A DNA stretch of 20,034 nucleotides from Hypsibius dujardini (Eukaryota > Tardigrada > Eutardigrada > Parachela > Hypsibiidae), in assembly GCA_001579985.1 (NCBI GenBank), contig LRSR01000479.1, positions 1 through 20,034 of the forward strand. The letters are read 5' to 3'. The translations under genes were made by a program, and so were the position numbers. The notes below the pieces were generated by a model. It did not search any database and was not told the origin of the DNA. It was given only the letters and a program-made list of their open reading frames with translations. Each line of letters opens with the position of its first letter. Position 1 is the stretch's first letter. Shown one piece after another: positions 1 to 9,882 of the stretch.

Positions 1-2026
1 TGATCGGATATGGATATACACCACTGTTCTAGACAAAAGGGTTTCCGGATCCCGGGGAAAATGAGGACGTGTGAGATGAATGGGCCGCCAGAGCAAATGG
101 AGGGACATTCTGCGTGTGTGCGGAACTGCGGATCATCATAATGGCTTACATGTGAAATATATCGGGAAAGTAGTGAAAAGAGAGGCAAACGATCAGCTAA
201 ATTGTACGCTGGTTCGCCGAAAAAATTACTTATAAGTTAGAACTCGAAAGGGCTCGAGAAGAATCTTCAGGACAGGGTCCATGAGGGTCCATCATGAGTA
301 TACTACGCAGTACGCATATACTCAACGACGTAAAATTCGGTTAAACTGATTCATACGCCTGGATGTGGATTGTCGATTATGCTGTTGCTTTATCCACACT
401 GTGAAGTGCAGCTCCAACTCGAACGAAGAGAGTGCGAGGATTGCCGCTGTATTCCGATTCCTATAGCCGCCTCTTTCTAGAGTGAAGATGGTCAGCCGTA
501 ATTCCCGTCTTGTGGAACTCGGTGTAAATATCGCAATAGGCTTTTCTTGACTGTTTCCCATTTAAAATTGAATCTGGATTCAACTGGTGTCAGCGAAATA
601 TTTGTCGCAGGTCAGGAGGCGGAGCTATGGATTGATCTTCGACAACTATTCTCCTGGCTCCGGTCCTGTTCAAAAAGTGCACATAGCTCCGCCCCTTGAT
701 TACCGATAAATTTTTTCCTAATGCCAATCGATTTCAAATTGAAATCCAAATGAGAAAGTGTTAGATTAATTGTTTTTTCAATACAATACACTGACGGAAA
801 ATTATGTGGAGTAACAGTGAGAGAGGAAGCAATCCGGAATTTTCGGTCTCGATTGATTGATTGCTGGATGAGAATTAGACTACCGTAGCAGTCCATAATG
901 GCTGTTTTCGAGGACAGAGTTCTGACTGGTTTGCATTACTTCGCACAAAAAAAACGTTCCGCATAAGATTTCAGAATTACATAAAGAATAGGAACCCCAT
1001 TTCGGTTGAACACTGTTTGACGAATGACAAGTCTGTGCAGATGCCATGCTTCCGGCTCCTTGGACGAACATTTTGAAATGCCAGGAAAAGTATTGGACGA
1101 CATACAACCTGGGAATATCATAAAATTTAATCAGAAGTGAGCCGGTTGACAATTCGAGTCGGATGCCCGAGGGACAAGGATGTTCTGATGTGCGAGGCGG
1201 GATGAGATGTCTCTGATGTAGTGCAATCCGAGACGAACGCGAAAGGACGGGATGCTCCGAAGGCCGAAACTTGTGCTATGAAGTTGCGGCTGCAGTATTT
1301 CATGGGGAAATGTAAACAGCCAAAAGTTCCTGCTCTGCAGAGAAACTGTCCCCATCGGACTAGGATTAATCAAAGACACAACAGAAGTTGGGAACAACAT
1401 TTTCAGCAGCACCAATTTGTAATAAGTAATTTCAATACCTAATAATTCGTGATCATACATACAGTATAATCCAGTTTAAGGATATAAATGTCCATCACAT
1501 CCATAAAACGGTAGTTGATTAGGTATGACTTTTCCTGTTAATTGGCATGTACCGGTACTTTGCTCCAGAATACGTATTTTACGTTACATTTTTCAATGAT
1601 AAAAGTGTACAAAAAATTACCACGACCATACGGAAAGCCATTCCATCAATTATTAAAATCACGCGACAGTATCGCAGCCAGATGAATCGCACGACCAATT
1701 ACAGTTACCTTCCAACCAGTGCTTTGTATTTTGCACATCGCAGGTATTAGTGTGAGCAGTTTAAACTTCAACCTGTTTTAAATCTTTAGGGTGTAGTTTG
1801 ATATTGCGCTTAAATAAAACTGCCAAGTGCAGGCATCCCTTCACGCTGAAATAAGCTAATTGATTAAAGGGAGGCATGCCATATACCACAACAGTGGACA
1901 AAATAATAAATACATAAAGGGGGCGGGCAATCGCACAAAAGAAAAAAAAATTAAAGCTAAAAACCAAATCGAAAAAATCGACACTTCTGAGTATATCCAT
2001 GCAACGCAATACACACATGGCCAAAG
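1..2026. other. Non-coding region left of PPIP5K, no recognisable gene
   Basis: Two kilobases with only short, unrelated open frames on both strands (none above about 110 codons), none with a domain I recognise or splice sites that link frames. It contains a 7-bp hairpin at 296-323 (GAGTATA and TATACTC), an 18-bp imperfect inverted repeat at 612-699, and a moderately GC-rich patch at about 1140-1380. It may hold distal PPIP5K 3' sequence or intergenic DNA. Confidence 0.6.
612..699. repeat. Imperfect inverted repeat, 18-bp arms, 52-base loop
   Basis: The left arm at 612-629 and the reverse complement of 682-699 match at 16 of 18 positions, including an uninterrupted 12 bases (GGCGGAGCTATG at 618-629 against CATAGCTCCGCC at 682-693). 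The arms are GC-rich compared with their surroundings. It could be a remnant of a small transposon end or a hairpin-forming RNA. No target duplication was found. Confidence 0.6.
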
Positions 2027-2317
2027 TTTTGGGTGGCAGAGTTCGAGCCATCAGGCTTGTCTGGGTTTGAGCCACTCTTGGCTAGAGCTTGCCAGTACTT
2101 TCTACTGAATATTTGATTTAATGCCCGGCCCAGCGGAAAAATTAGACTGAGCAAGCTGCTCTAATTTTCGCCAAAATAAGAAAATATACAAGCTCAATCA
2201 ATCGATCAATTAATTAAAGGCTGCATAGTCAGCTGTGATCAAGAGCGAGTGCGCGCGGTGACTTAATTCGGCTCGAACTCGGACCACCCTTTTTGGCTCC
2301 AAGTCTGCCACCCAAAA
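2027..2317. mobile_element. MITE-like element with 24-bp terminal inverted repeats
   Basis: The left end at 2027-2050 matches the reverse complement of 2294-2317 at 22 of 24 bases, with the outer 14 (TTTTGGGTGGCAGA) identical. A second, degenerate copy of the right end lies just inside it at 2270-2290 (GGCTCGAACTC then GGACCACCC), so the right terminus is a tandem pair. The interior has no meaningful reading frame, as expected for a non-autonomous DNA element. I could not identify a target-site duplication, so the exact edges and class are uncertain. It ends 33 bases downstream of the PPIP5K stop codon and so probably lies in the 3' UTR. Confidence 0.55.
2117..2122 (-). terminator. Candidate polyadenylation signal ATTAAA for PPIP5K
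   Basis: ATTAAA on the minus strand, about 230 bases past the PPIP5K stop, inside the MITE-like element. It is a common variant hexamer, but such a short motif is weak evidence alone. Confidence 0.25.
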
Positions 2318-2350
2318 TTGTGACCAGGTGTGTACGATCCCGTCGCGGCT

Positions 2351-3950
2351 TCACGAGGACGCTGCGTCAAAATCAAAGTTCAAATTCTTCACCACCCCCT
2401 CGGCGGCCGGTCCCGCCGACTTATCCCCGTCGTCCTTGCGCTCCTTGACCGGCGAGGAGATGAGCGACTCAATCACCGGACTGGAGGACGGACTACGCTC
2501 CTCCCGGGTGTGCTGCTGCTGCAGATCCGGCGTCGGGGTCTGCTGCATGGAGGAGAAGTTTTCCTTGTCATCTAGAGCCAAGCTGGTCGCATCGGATGTC
2601 GCACCACCCAGCGGAAGTGGAGGAGGAGTCGGAGTGGAGTGGACCGAGAAAAAGCGGTTGTTCGCACCGAAGCCGCCACTGCCGTCAATGGTCGGACTGG
2701 TGACGGCGGGACTCTCTGGCCGGCTCGGCTCACTGAGAAAGTCCGTTAGAACGGATTCCTGGTGGACAAAGAGCCGGGAGTTTTGTGTGCCGTCGGTGAC
2801 GGTCTGGGTGCCGAAGATGGGCTGCTCGGGGGTGCGAGAGGGGGATGTCACGGTGGAGACTTGCCGTGAGCCGGATGAGGTGACGGTTTCGAGGAAGGTG
2901 TCGAGTTGCCTGAAAGACAGGGCGTTGTGGAGGGTCTCAAGGGAGTTGACGTTTGGCACGTGAAGGCAATTCAAGTCTGCAATCAAAATAAAAAAAACAT
3001 TCATTAACGAGTTTCTCCTGAAATTTTATCTGCTAGCCTCGTTCCTGTTTCTTTATAAGTAGCTCTACCTACTTGCATATGTAATTATTGTCTGTTTGTA
3101 GCATGCCAGCTTGCCTGCCTTCCTGTCTGTCTGTCACATGGTCGGCAAGGTGGGAAGTAACATCTGCCTTATTCTGTGTAGATCTGTTACTGCATCTCTA
3201 TCTCGCTCCGTCTATCTATCTGTCTGTCTAATGGTCCGTTTATATCTGTTTATACGTCTGCTTGTCTGTTCTGTAAGCACAAACTACCAAAGCCAACATA
3301 CAGGGGTGCCAAGTACCAGTATTGCGCTGCATCGCATGCTCACACCACACAACCGACATAACTGAACTGCTGTTTTCGATTTGCTTTTCTTCACCTGCAC
3401 TGGTTTTGGCATCTTCCATTTTATCCAGGCTGCTGCCCGAACTGAGGCCCTTGATGACGGCGGTGCTGAAGACCCGGTTCATGTGCACGCCGGTGTCATC
3501 TTTGGCAATGGTGGTTTTGTATATTGAACGATCGAACTTGGTCTTTGGAAAGTTGATAGTCGAGTTAGCGTCTAGGTTATCAAGCCAGCCTGCAAAAGCA
3601 AAAGGTGAACGCGCGACACATCCATCTATCCATTCCACAAACTGGGGTGCACTATGGACGTTACGCACTCAAGACAATTCAGTTACAAAGTGGGGGGAGG
3701 AGATTAGGCAGGTCAAGAACAAACGAGAAACTGTCACGGCTCACAGCAGCGGACCATCAGACCAAACGAAATCGAACAGGCAGTACCCACCATCGGCAAG
3801 ATGTGACATGGAAGTGCCTTGTACCATGGAGCCGGAAGTAAGTCGGCGAGATGTTGATGGGGATCGCATGATGCTCAGGTTGCTTTCGTTTTTCAAGGTA
3901 GCGGTGCTGTGCTTGATGGACGGAAGTGGATTGGCGTGTGCAGGGTCGGA
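2351..3950 (-). other. PPIP5K: PPIP5K C-terminal tail, exons 16-18
   Basis: Exons 3791-3950, 3395-3589 and 2351-2976, about 325 residues. Most is low-complexity and probably disordered, with [29 protein letters not shown] and a Pro/Ser-rich end. One island at residues 1324-1341 (bases 2891-2944), [18 protein letters not shown], closely resembles a stretch in the tails of vertebrate PPIP5K1/2, which supports the placement of exon 18. The exon 16 donor was set at 3790 (GATG then GTGGGT) because a later GT would put TGA in exon 17. The last residues are [11 protein letters not shown] and then TGA. Confidence 0.88.
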
Positions 3951-6900
3951 CTAAAAAGTTCATACTTTAGTTAGTTTAGATATTGCCGACAGTCGGACAG
4001 TCGTTTGTCTTTCTGTCCGCCGGCATATTTGTCTATTTGTCTGTCTTCTCTGTCTGTCTGTCTGTAGCCTGTTTGTCTGTTTGTCTGTCTGACTATCTGT
4101 CTGCCTATCAGGCTGCCTAGAAGCGCAGTCGCACAACAAATGAGAAGTGAAGTACCGATGTTGACGGGCCGGCTGATTTCCCCATGGACCAGAATCCCGG
4201 CCCTTCAGGTTCTAGATCGTCCGACCGCAGCAGCATCCCCGGCGAGAAGTGCAGCTCAATGTGAAAGCGATCGTCCGAATTGATATCCTTCTTTGGGTCC
4301 TCGTACATCATGATCACAATCTGGGTCAGAAAGTTGAACTCCGGAACACTAGAGATGTATGCCATGGCGCGAGTCCACTGCGCATCGTTTGCCTGAGTGA
4401 AGACAAAAAAAATGCAAATTATAAGACGCCACTCTTGAACATCTGTGTCCCATCTGCGCCTATGTTTCTTCAGAGCAGCGAATTCTACGTCGACCCTACG
4501 CACCGGAATTAGCCCGCCGAAGCGGAAAATGTTCATCAGCGAGTGGATGTGGCTCTCGCTGGTGAAGTAGAGACGGCTGCGAACCATCCTTCCAGGCGAC
4601 GCCACATTCTGCGAGAATCTGTAAGCAAATGAGTTTCATGATGACGCTAGATTCACCGATAAATCTACGTGTAATCCGATGAGAATACAGAAGGGCAAAC
4701 ACACGAGCGAGGTGGGGGATCAGATGTATAAACAAGGAGACATGCACTGACAGACGCAGAGATATAGGAATAAACAGACAAAAAACAGACACGACATACC
4801 AACAGACGGACGGACTGACAGACAGATCGGCAAACAGACGACCAAACAGACAGACAAAAAGACAAACAGAAAGACGGACAGACAGACAGAACTCCCACCT
4901 TGGGTGCAGTCGGTTGACGTTTTCGGGATCATCCTGACTCTCCGGCACATCAATGACATGCTGCATATCAGCCCGAATTTTCTTCAGCAACGGCGTCGCC
5001 ACACCCTGCGCAATGGCCAGTTTTTCCTTGAGCGTGATGCCGTACTCCAGCGGTACAACGATATTAGCCAAATTCCGCGCCAGTACAAACACCCGCTTCG
5101 CACAAGCATAACGGTTGATCCACTGATTGTGGTGCATGTCGAATTTGATGCAGTCGTAAATGTCGGGGATTTTGGTGATGTCAAACGTGGCATCCTTCAG
5201 CTTAAAGTCCTTTTCCAGCTTGGCCCAGCGACGAGGCAGGAGATCCCAGCTCTCCCCGCTGTACAGCGTCGGTACTACGGATTGAATCAACACGTGTGAT
5301 ATAAGTATATTGACATTCGCGAGCATGTTTTCCTGCCTGTCAGAATGCATGTCTGCATGATAATCAGTCTGTCTTACCTGTCTGTCTGTCTGCCTGCCTG
5401 CTATTAATATTTCTGTCTGACTTTGAGCCTGCCTATTTGCCTATCTGAGTGCATGAACGCTGTACGTCTGGTTGTCTATCTCTTTGCCTGTCTTTCTGAC
5501 TGACTGACCATCCATCTTCACCCTACGCTGAGAAAGGGGAGATTACTCACATTCGCCCTCCACACTCTGCGACTTCTCTCGAATCGTCACGTTCAGCTCA
5601 CGGATGCCCTCGTACATCTCTTCACACGCTTTCACCGGATTTTGCACCTCTTCCATAGCGAGTTTGATAGAAACCGATCCGGTGGGGTTCAACGTTTCCC
5701 GGTCTTCCTCGTTGAAGGCGCGGTCCTGTTTTAAAATTGCTTTCAGACGCTTCTTCACCCTGAAATATAAAAATTAAGTTTACGACATGCATATCGCACC
5801 GCGTCGATCGTGACGGCCCGGTGGAAAGTTAAACTGATAGACCGATATACGACAGACAGACAGACAGACAGACAGAAAGTCGGATAGGCAGACAAATACA
5901 GATAAGGAAACGACGAGCCTAATAAGCAGATAGTGATGTAGATGACGAAAATGCGGCGCAAAAGGACGACTAGCTTATAGACACGATATTCTATTGGAGT
6001 ACTAACGTGTTCTCGTTTTCCCGAGCATCCAAGTCGTTGTCAAGAAGCCCGTTGGTGTCTGCACTTTTGACCATCTGCACCAGGATCGGGGTCAGCTCCC
6101 CTTCCAGTGCCAGTAAGCCCTACGACAGCACACGAAACCACATCCTCAGCATATATCTAGCCTAGCGTTTGACATCGCCAACGAGATTCCCCCATGAACG
6201 CGGTACCTTTGCGAAGGCCGCAGCCGTGCTCTGAACCCGGCCCTCGTCGGAAGCGTAAATCTTCAAATCATGTCGGAAGGTGCTGTGTAGTCGCAACAAG
6301 CCATGACCCTTCTTCCTCGAAAACTCCTCCGATCCGGGGTACATGCAGCGAAACATCATGCCCAATTGTTCTGACTGGTACTTCCCCAGTGGTGTCAGTT
6401 CACCGCCCCACTTCATAATGAGGACGAGACTGCCGGCAGGGAGTGACGGATCAGCCTCTTTCGGCTCATCCGTTGCTGGAAGAAACGAAAACAGCATATT
6501 TGAGGAGGTCAACTAAACAATCAATCGATCAACCAGTGCTAGAAACTGCCTATTCAAAAAAAGGCCGAATATCAATCAATATTTCAATCAAGTACACGCA
6601 GGTAATGACCTAAGTCTACCTTCGGCTTTGGTTGGCGAATCGAGTTTGCTGACATGCTGGTACTTGATCTGAATCTTCCGGTTGATCCCGCTGAAATGCC
6701 CGTACATTTCCAACACCGACTTGAGTTGCTCCAACTTTGCCCGCTTGTCCTTTACCTCGGCCTCGTGCATGTGACTGGTCAAGAGCTCGCGCACAATGTC
6801 CAAAATCTCCTGTAACTGCTTGGGCTTTTTGAGTTTTATTTCCCGCCCTTCGGCGTCCAGGCGACCGCCGAATTTGGTGTAGACATCGAAAAACTTGCGG

Positions 6901-9882
6901 TGCTGCATCTCCATTTTCATCTTTTGCTTTGGTGTCCGATCGCCGTGACGAACCACCGCGATCACACAGCGAAGCTCCTAGACAGTCAAGAGAAAGAACA
7001 TAACGAAAAGCATCAGCAAACAGGATTACATGCAGACCTACAGACAGAGACAGAGAAACGTAAGCAGACAGATAGACAAATAGAAAGACGAATGATCAGT
7101 TAGTCAATCGAGTAGGCAGGCAGGCACTGAGGCAGACAGAGATACAGACAGACAGAGATACAGACAGACAGAGATACAGGCAGACAGGCAGACTGGCAGA
7201 GACAGATCACGAACATTAACTTACCATCATTCGCCCAAGCGTTGTTGTGACGATCGGTGGATCGTCTAGTTGAAACGGTATGCTCCATGGGATATGTAGT
7301 TGAGGAGCGAGCTTACGAAGGATGTTGTTGGCAATCTACAAGGAAATCAAGTTGATTAACGCGGACCTCATTACGTTCTACCCATCTAACTGTCCTGGCA
7401 CTTACAATTTTGGCGCAGTCACTGTAGTATATCATTGAATTCTTGACGAAGCTGAACCCATTCACGTCGCAGACGTAGGAGCGACCGTTTGCCCGTAAGA
7501 GATCGAAGCCGCACACCGTTTGCTGGAAAAACAGACATTATTCGTACACGCATTATCTATCTGGTGATTTTCCATCTTTTGTAATATTTGTCTAAGAAAA
7601 AGGCATCTAAATTATGGCAAATGTAATTACAGCTTAGAATTGACCATCTAGTGCAGCTTACAACGAAATCACATCACTACTATTTGCGATGACGACAAAT
7701 CAATATCGATTTCATTTACTCGCATCCCCAAATCCATACCTTAAAAGTGCTGCAGATGCGGCGTGCAATGAGCTTCTCAATATTATTCAAGATCACGGGA
7801 AATCGAATCTCCTTTCCGTCCTTGTCCCGTTCCACAACCCCGTCGAGTGCGGGAGACTTTCGCGCTTCCGCGTGAGCATATTCCGTGCCGACAGTGTAGA
7901 CCTTCACGTCGGTCCCATCAGTCGGCATGAACTCCTCGTAGATGTACGAGCCGTTTCGACGGATTTTGCTTTCCGCAGAATACACGCTACTCCTACTGCC
8001 AATCTACAAACCCAATACCAATTACGCATTAGTATATGCCTAAATTAAAGGGCCAATCGTCTGCCTGCTTGTTAGCTTGTCTGTCTGTTCGTCTGTCTAT
8101 CGGTATGTTGACTGTCTTGCAATCTGTCAGTCTATGTCTACCTGTATGTCTGCCTGTCTTATTGGTCTGCTGATCTATCTATCTCCCTGTCTGTCTTTCT
8201 GCGCCTGACCTTTCGGAAGAGGCGTTGGCTTCCGCCGCCGGCAGAGATAGGATAGTAAATGTAAATGTTGTGGTCATCAGCTTCGACGGGCTTTTCCACG
8301 AAGGGTTTATTAAAAACTGAAAACAAAACTGTATCAGACATCAATCCGATGGGCAGACAGCAAATTACTAGTAAGAAGCTTAAAGCTTACCAATACCGTT
8401 GACGACAATAAAGTCCTCAGCCTCCTCAAGCTGAGCGTCCTCCGGGTTACCGGTTTCCCGGTCAAGAATAGCGTAACGTGGCAGCTCAATGTCGATAGAT
8501 TTGACCAGTTTGTAGACTTCGCGCCTGTAATAAACAAGTCATATATTACGTGTAGCTTCTCTTTAGTCCTGCGAGTCAGTGTCAGAGATCGCGGAAGTCT
8601 AAAGAGTCCTCACCGGTCCTTGAGCACTTTCTGCATCTCTAAGTCGTTGACCAAAAACGGATTGCGCAACTTCCAATACTGAATCGTCTTGTCCAATGGG
8701 AAGCGCTCCGACTGGAAGGAGATAAGCGCGTCGACGATCGGCCACTTTTCCACCGGGTCGTTCAGGATCTGCTGCTCATCAAAGACCACCGTCTTGATCT
8801 GCTCAAATTCCTGCGTGATGCGACGCAGGATTTCCGTCATGTACTTGGACTTTGCCTTCTTCGCCATCGCACACACTCCGAGGAAGAGGAAGGGTTCATG
8901 TTCTGGCTCGGGCGATGCCAAAGCAGCCACGGGCGACGTAATCTGCCAAAAACACAATTAGAGAAACGCAATCAATCCATCAATCAACCGTTCACTTACA
9001 ACGCCATTCTGGTCGATTGTCGAACCTTTCCCCAGCGACGATCCCCTGGATAATGACCCACTCTGGGAAGCCATCGGTAGCACCGTCGGTCGGACCGACG
9101 ACCCCGGCACGGGTTCCGCATGTGGTGAAAGCATCACGGGATCATCCAGCGCACCCAAGGGGGACTTTGCCCGGAGGATCTCCGGACTGCCCGCCACGCT
9201 GGAACTAGTCGACCGCGGTGGCGGGAAGATCAATGCCGAGCCTCCGCCGACTTTAATCGCGTCCTCTGATATCTTCGACACCACAAAGCGGTTGGCGCGA
9301 CGTGGCGGCAACGTACTGGACGATCCCGGCAGGGGAACACTCGCGTCCCTCGGGGAGAGCGGAGAGGCGTCCTCACTACGTTCCCCGCTGCTGTGATGTT
9401 GGCCGCCGGCGGCGGATGATAAGGGGAGGGTGACGAGGGCCACGTCGATCGGTACGGTCATGGAACGCCGTCGGACCGGAGACGCGGTCGTCGGCAGGCG
9501 GAGGGAGGAGGTGAAGGTTTGATCGAGGACCTCCTCGGTGTAGGGACTCTGCGGAGTAGGAGGCGGGGAGGAGGGGGACACGGGACGCGACGGTGGCGCA
9601 TCGGTCGCCGGCAATGTCACGAAAGTGTCGCTGATACTGACCGGTCCGGCCAGTGGAACAGAAACAGGAGCAACGGGCGGCGTCGGGGAGGTAGAGGCTG
9701 AGGAGGACGTTAAGCTGCCGAGGCGTTTGCGATGGCGACCTCCCGCGTCTAGGTCGCTCTTCGCAATCGATTTGCCGGGTTTCTCGGAATGATGCGAATC
9801 TGACGAGTAAGAACAGTAAGCGAAACTTCGTAGCTGAACCTGTTAGAGATAAAGCGTGCGCCGGCGCTGCGCGAAGAGCCAT
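2351..9882 (-). CDS. PPIP5K: PPIP5K/VIP1-family inositol hexakisphosphate and diphosphoinositol-pentakisphosphate kinase, 18 exons, complete
   Basis: The enzyme makes inositol pyrophosphates (1-InsP7 and InsP8) in the cytosol. Exons from 5' to 3', all on the minus strand: 9840-9882, 9000-9799, 8614-8942, 8391-8524, 8210-8316, 7740-8003, 7406-7522, 7225-7335, 6620-6977, 6207-6475, 6007-6119, 5551-5759, 4899-5274, 4504-4618, 4156-4392, 3791-3950, 3395-3589, 2351-2976. They sum to 4563 nt, 1520 residues plus TGA, with GT-AG ends and matching phase at every junction. The order is a Ser/Pro-rich N-terminus (1-290), ATP-grasp kinase (about 300-635), phosphatase-like domain (about 636-1195) and a disordered tail. 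Signature stretches [43 protein letters not shown] and [14 protein letters not shown] match vertebrate PPIP5K1/2 as I recall them. It is longer than human PPIP5K2, mostly because of the N-terminus. The ATG at 9880-9882 has an in-frame TGA eight codons upstream (9904-9906). Exon 1 is the least certain part. Confidence 0.96.
3089..3275. repeat. CTGT-polarity tetranucleotide tract in PPIP5K intron 17
   Basis: Degenerate (CTGT)n/(CTGC)n with CTAT variants on the plus strand, within the 418-base intron 2977-3394. It is interrupted and not a clean microsatellite. In the pre-mRNA it reads as ACAG/GACA. Confidence 0.85.
4002..4120. repeat. CTGT-polarity tetranucleotide tract in PPIP5K intron 15
   Basis: Repeated TGTCTGTCTG with TTTGTCTG variants across most of intron 3951-4155. 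The densest run is at about 4050-4095. Confidence 0.85.
4744..4891. repeat. CAGA-polarity tetranucleotide tract in PPIP5K intron 13
   Basis: Degenerate CAGA/GACA with CAAA variants on the plus strand in intron 4619-4898, opposite in polarity to the tracts in introns 12 and 15. It stops seven bases short of exon 13 (on the 5' splice-site side). Confidence 0.85.
5331..5512. repeat. CTGT-polarity tetranucleotide tract in PPIP5K intron 12
   Basis: CTGT/CTGC/CTGA repeats on the plus strand fill most of intron 5275-5550. The cleanest run is near 5379-5400. Confidence 0.85.
5851..5910. repeat. (GACA)n microsatellite in PPIP5K intron 11
   Basis: A clean run of about six GACA units starting at 5851, then degenerate copies, in intron 5760-6006. 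It is one of the least degraded tracts in the window. Confidence 0.9.
7031..7206. repeat. CAGA-polarity tract with a 16-bp tandem unit in PPIP5K intron 8
   Basis: Intron 6978-7224 is filled with CAGA-type repeats. Within it, GAGATACAGACAGACA occurs at 7139-7154 and 7155-7170 and, with one change, at 7171-7186. This is a three-copy higher-order unit built from the tetranucleotide. Confidence 0.88.
7225..8942 (-). other. PPIP5K: PPIP5K kinase domain (ATP-grasp), exons 3-8
   Basis: Residues about 300-635 of the predicted protein. Visible landmarks are [14 protein letters not shown] (from 303), PVEKWP and [10 protein letters not shown] for the N-terminal lobe, KPFVEKP (K444), the ATP-grasp strand [14 protein letters not shown] (K505), ARKSPALDG, and the metal/ATP-binding region FDLLRANG (D566) with VCDVNG (D578, N580). 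These are the residues known to bind ATP and magnesium in human PPIP5K2, so the kinase half looks catalytically competent. The block ends with [11 protein letters not shown] just before the phosphatase domain. The donor of intron 5 (AAG then GTCAGG, 8204-8209) is weak, but it is the only junction that keeps phase. Confidence 0.95.
8061..8206. repeat. CTGT-polarity tetranucleotide tract in PPIP5K intron 5
   Basis: Degenerate CTGT/CTGC/CTAT repeats on the plus strand across intron 8004-8209, reaching almost to the weak GTCAGG donor of exon 5. Confidence 0.85.
9000..9882 (-). other. PPIP5K: PPIP5K exons 1-2: long Ser/Pro-rich N-terminal extension
   Basis: Exon 1 (9840-9882) encodes [14 protein letters not shown] plus one base. 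Exon 2 (9000-9799) encodes 266 residues dominated by Ser, Pro, Thr and Arg, with runs such as [16 protein letters not shown] and [10 protein letters not shown]. No methionine occurs in the exon 2 frame before [10 protein letters not shown], so a start upstream of exon 2 is needed for full length. Many SP/TP sites could be targets of proline-directed kinases (inference). Vertebrate homologues have only a few dozen residues before the kinase fold, so about 240 residues here are extra. I recognise no domain in it. Internal ATGs in exon 2 are alternative starts that would shorten the protein. Confidence 0.75.
9800..9839 (-). other. Predicted 40-nt mini-intron in PPIP5K
   Basis: Read on the minus strand, the sequence after codon 14 runs CTAACAG, then GTTCAG..., and ends in a pyrimidine-rich TTACTGTTCTTACTCGTCAG. 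Removing exactly 40 bases joins ACA-G to AT-TCG and links the only upstream ATG that has an in-frame stop before it to the long exon 2 frame. Introns this short are known near the 5' end of flatworm genes. The GTTCAG donor is weak, so an undetected upstream exon is the alternative. Confidence 0.55.

Larger units (their letters stand above)
4156..6977 (-). other. PPIP5K: PPIP5K histidine-acid-phosphatase-like domain, exons 9-15
   Basis: Residues about 636-1194. It starts with [17 protein letters not shown] (R645, H646), the RHGxRxP signature of branch-2 histidine phosphatases. [95 protein letters not shown] and [10 protein letters not shown] follow in the family order. Near the C-terminus the usual proton-donor HD pair is replaced by [11 protein letters not shown] (H1159-I-E1161), which agrees with the HVE I recall from vertebrate PPIP5Ks. 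In characterised relatives this half removes the 1-phosphate of InsP7/InsP8. RHGDRTP is intact, so phosphatase activity is expected, but that is inferred from the motif. Confidence 0.94.

Noticed and set aside
880-1460. Minus-strand frames of 90 and 109 codons
   Set aside because: No domain, no linking splice sites and no codon-bias signal I could see.
2018-2049. A-box-like and B-box-like (GTTCGAGCC) motifs, suggesting a tRNA-derived SINE
   Set aside because: The spacing between boxes is about half that of a tRNA and no cloverleaf folds; the B-box-like bases are part of the terminal inverted repeat.
2328-2963. 211-codon plus-strand frame
   Set aside because: Antisense shadow of PPIP5K exon 18, whose minus frame has the conserved tail motif and correct splice phase.
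3322-3954. 210-codon plus-strand frame
   Set aside because: Spans exons 16-17 and the intron between them on the opposite strand; no domain recognised.
4665-4959. Cys/Ser/Val-rich frames (repeated SVCLS-like peptides)
   Set aside because: Translations of the intronic CAGA/CTGT tract, repeated wherever such tracts occur.
9618-9620. Apparent start of the N-terminal PPIP5K frame
   Set aside because: The codon is GTG and the frame stays open upstream to 9846; a eukaryotic start here is unlikely.
9376-9882. 168-codon minus-strand frame beginning at the PPIP5K ATG
   Set aside because: It continues in a different frame through the 40-base intron and exon 2; the alternative splice joins the long kinase frame. 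Kept only as the intron-retained reading.
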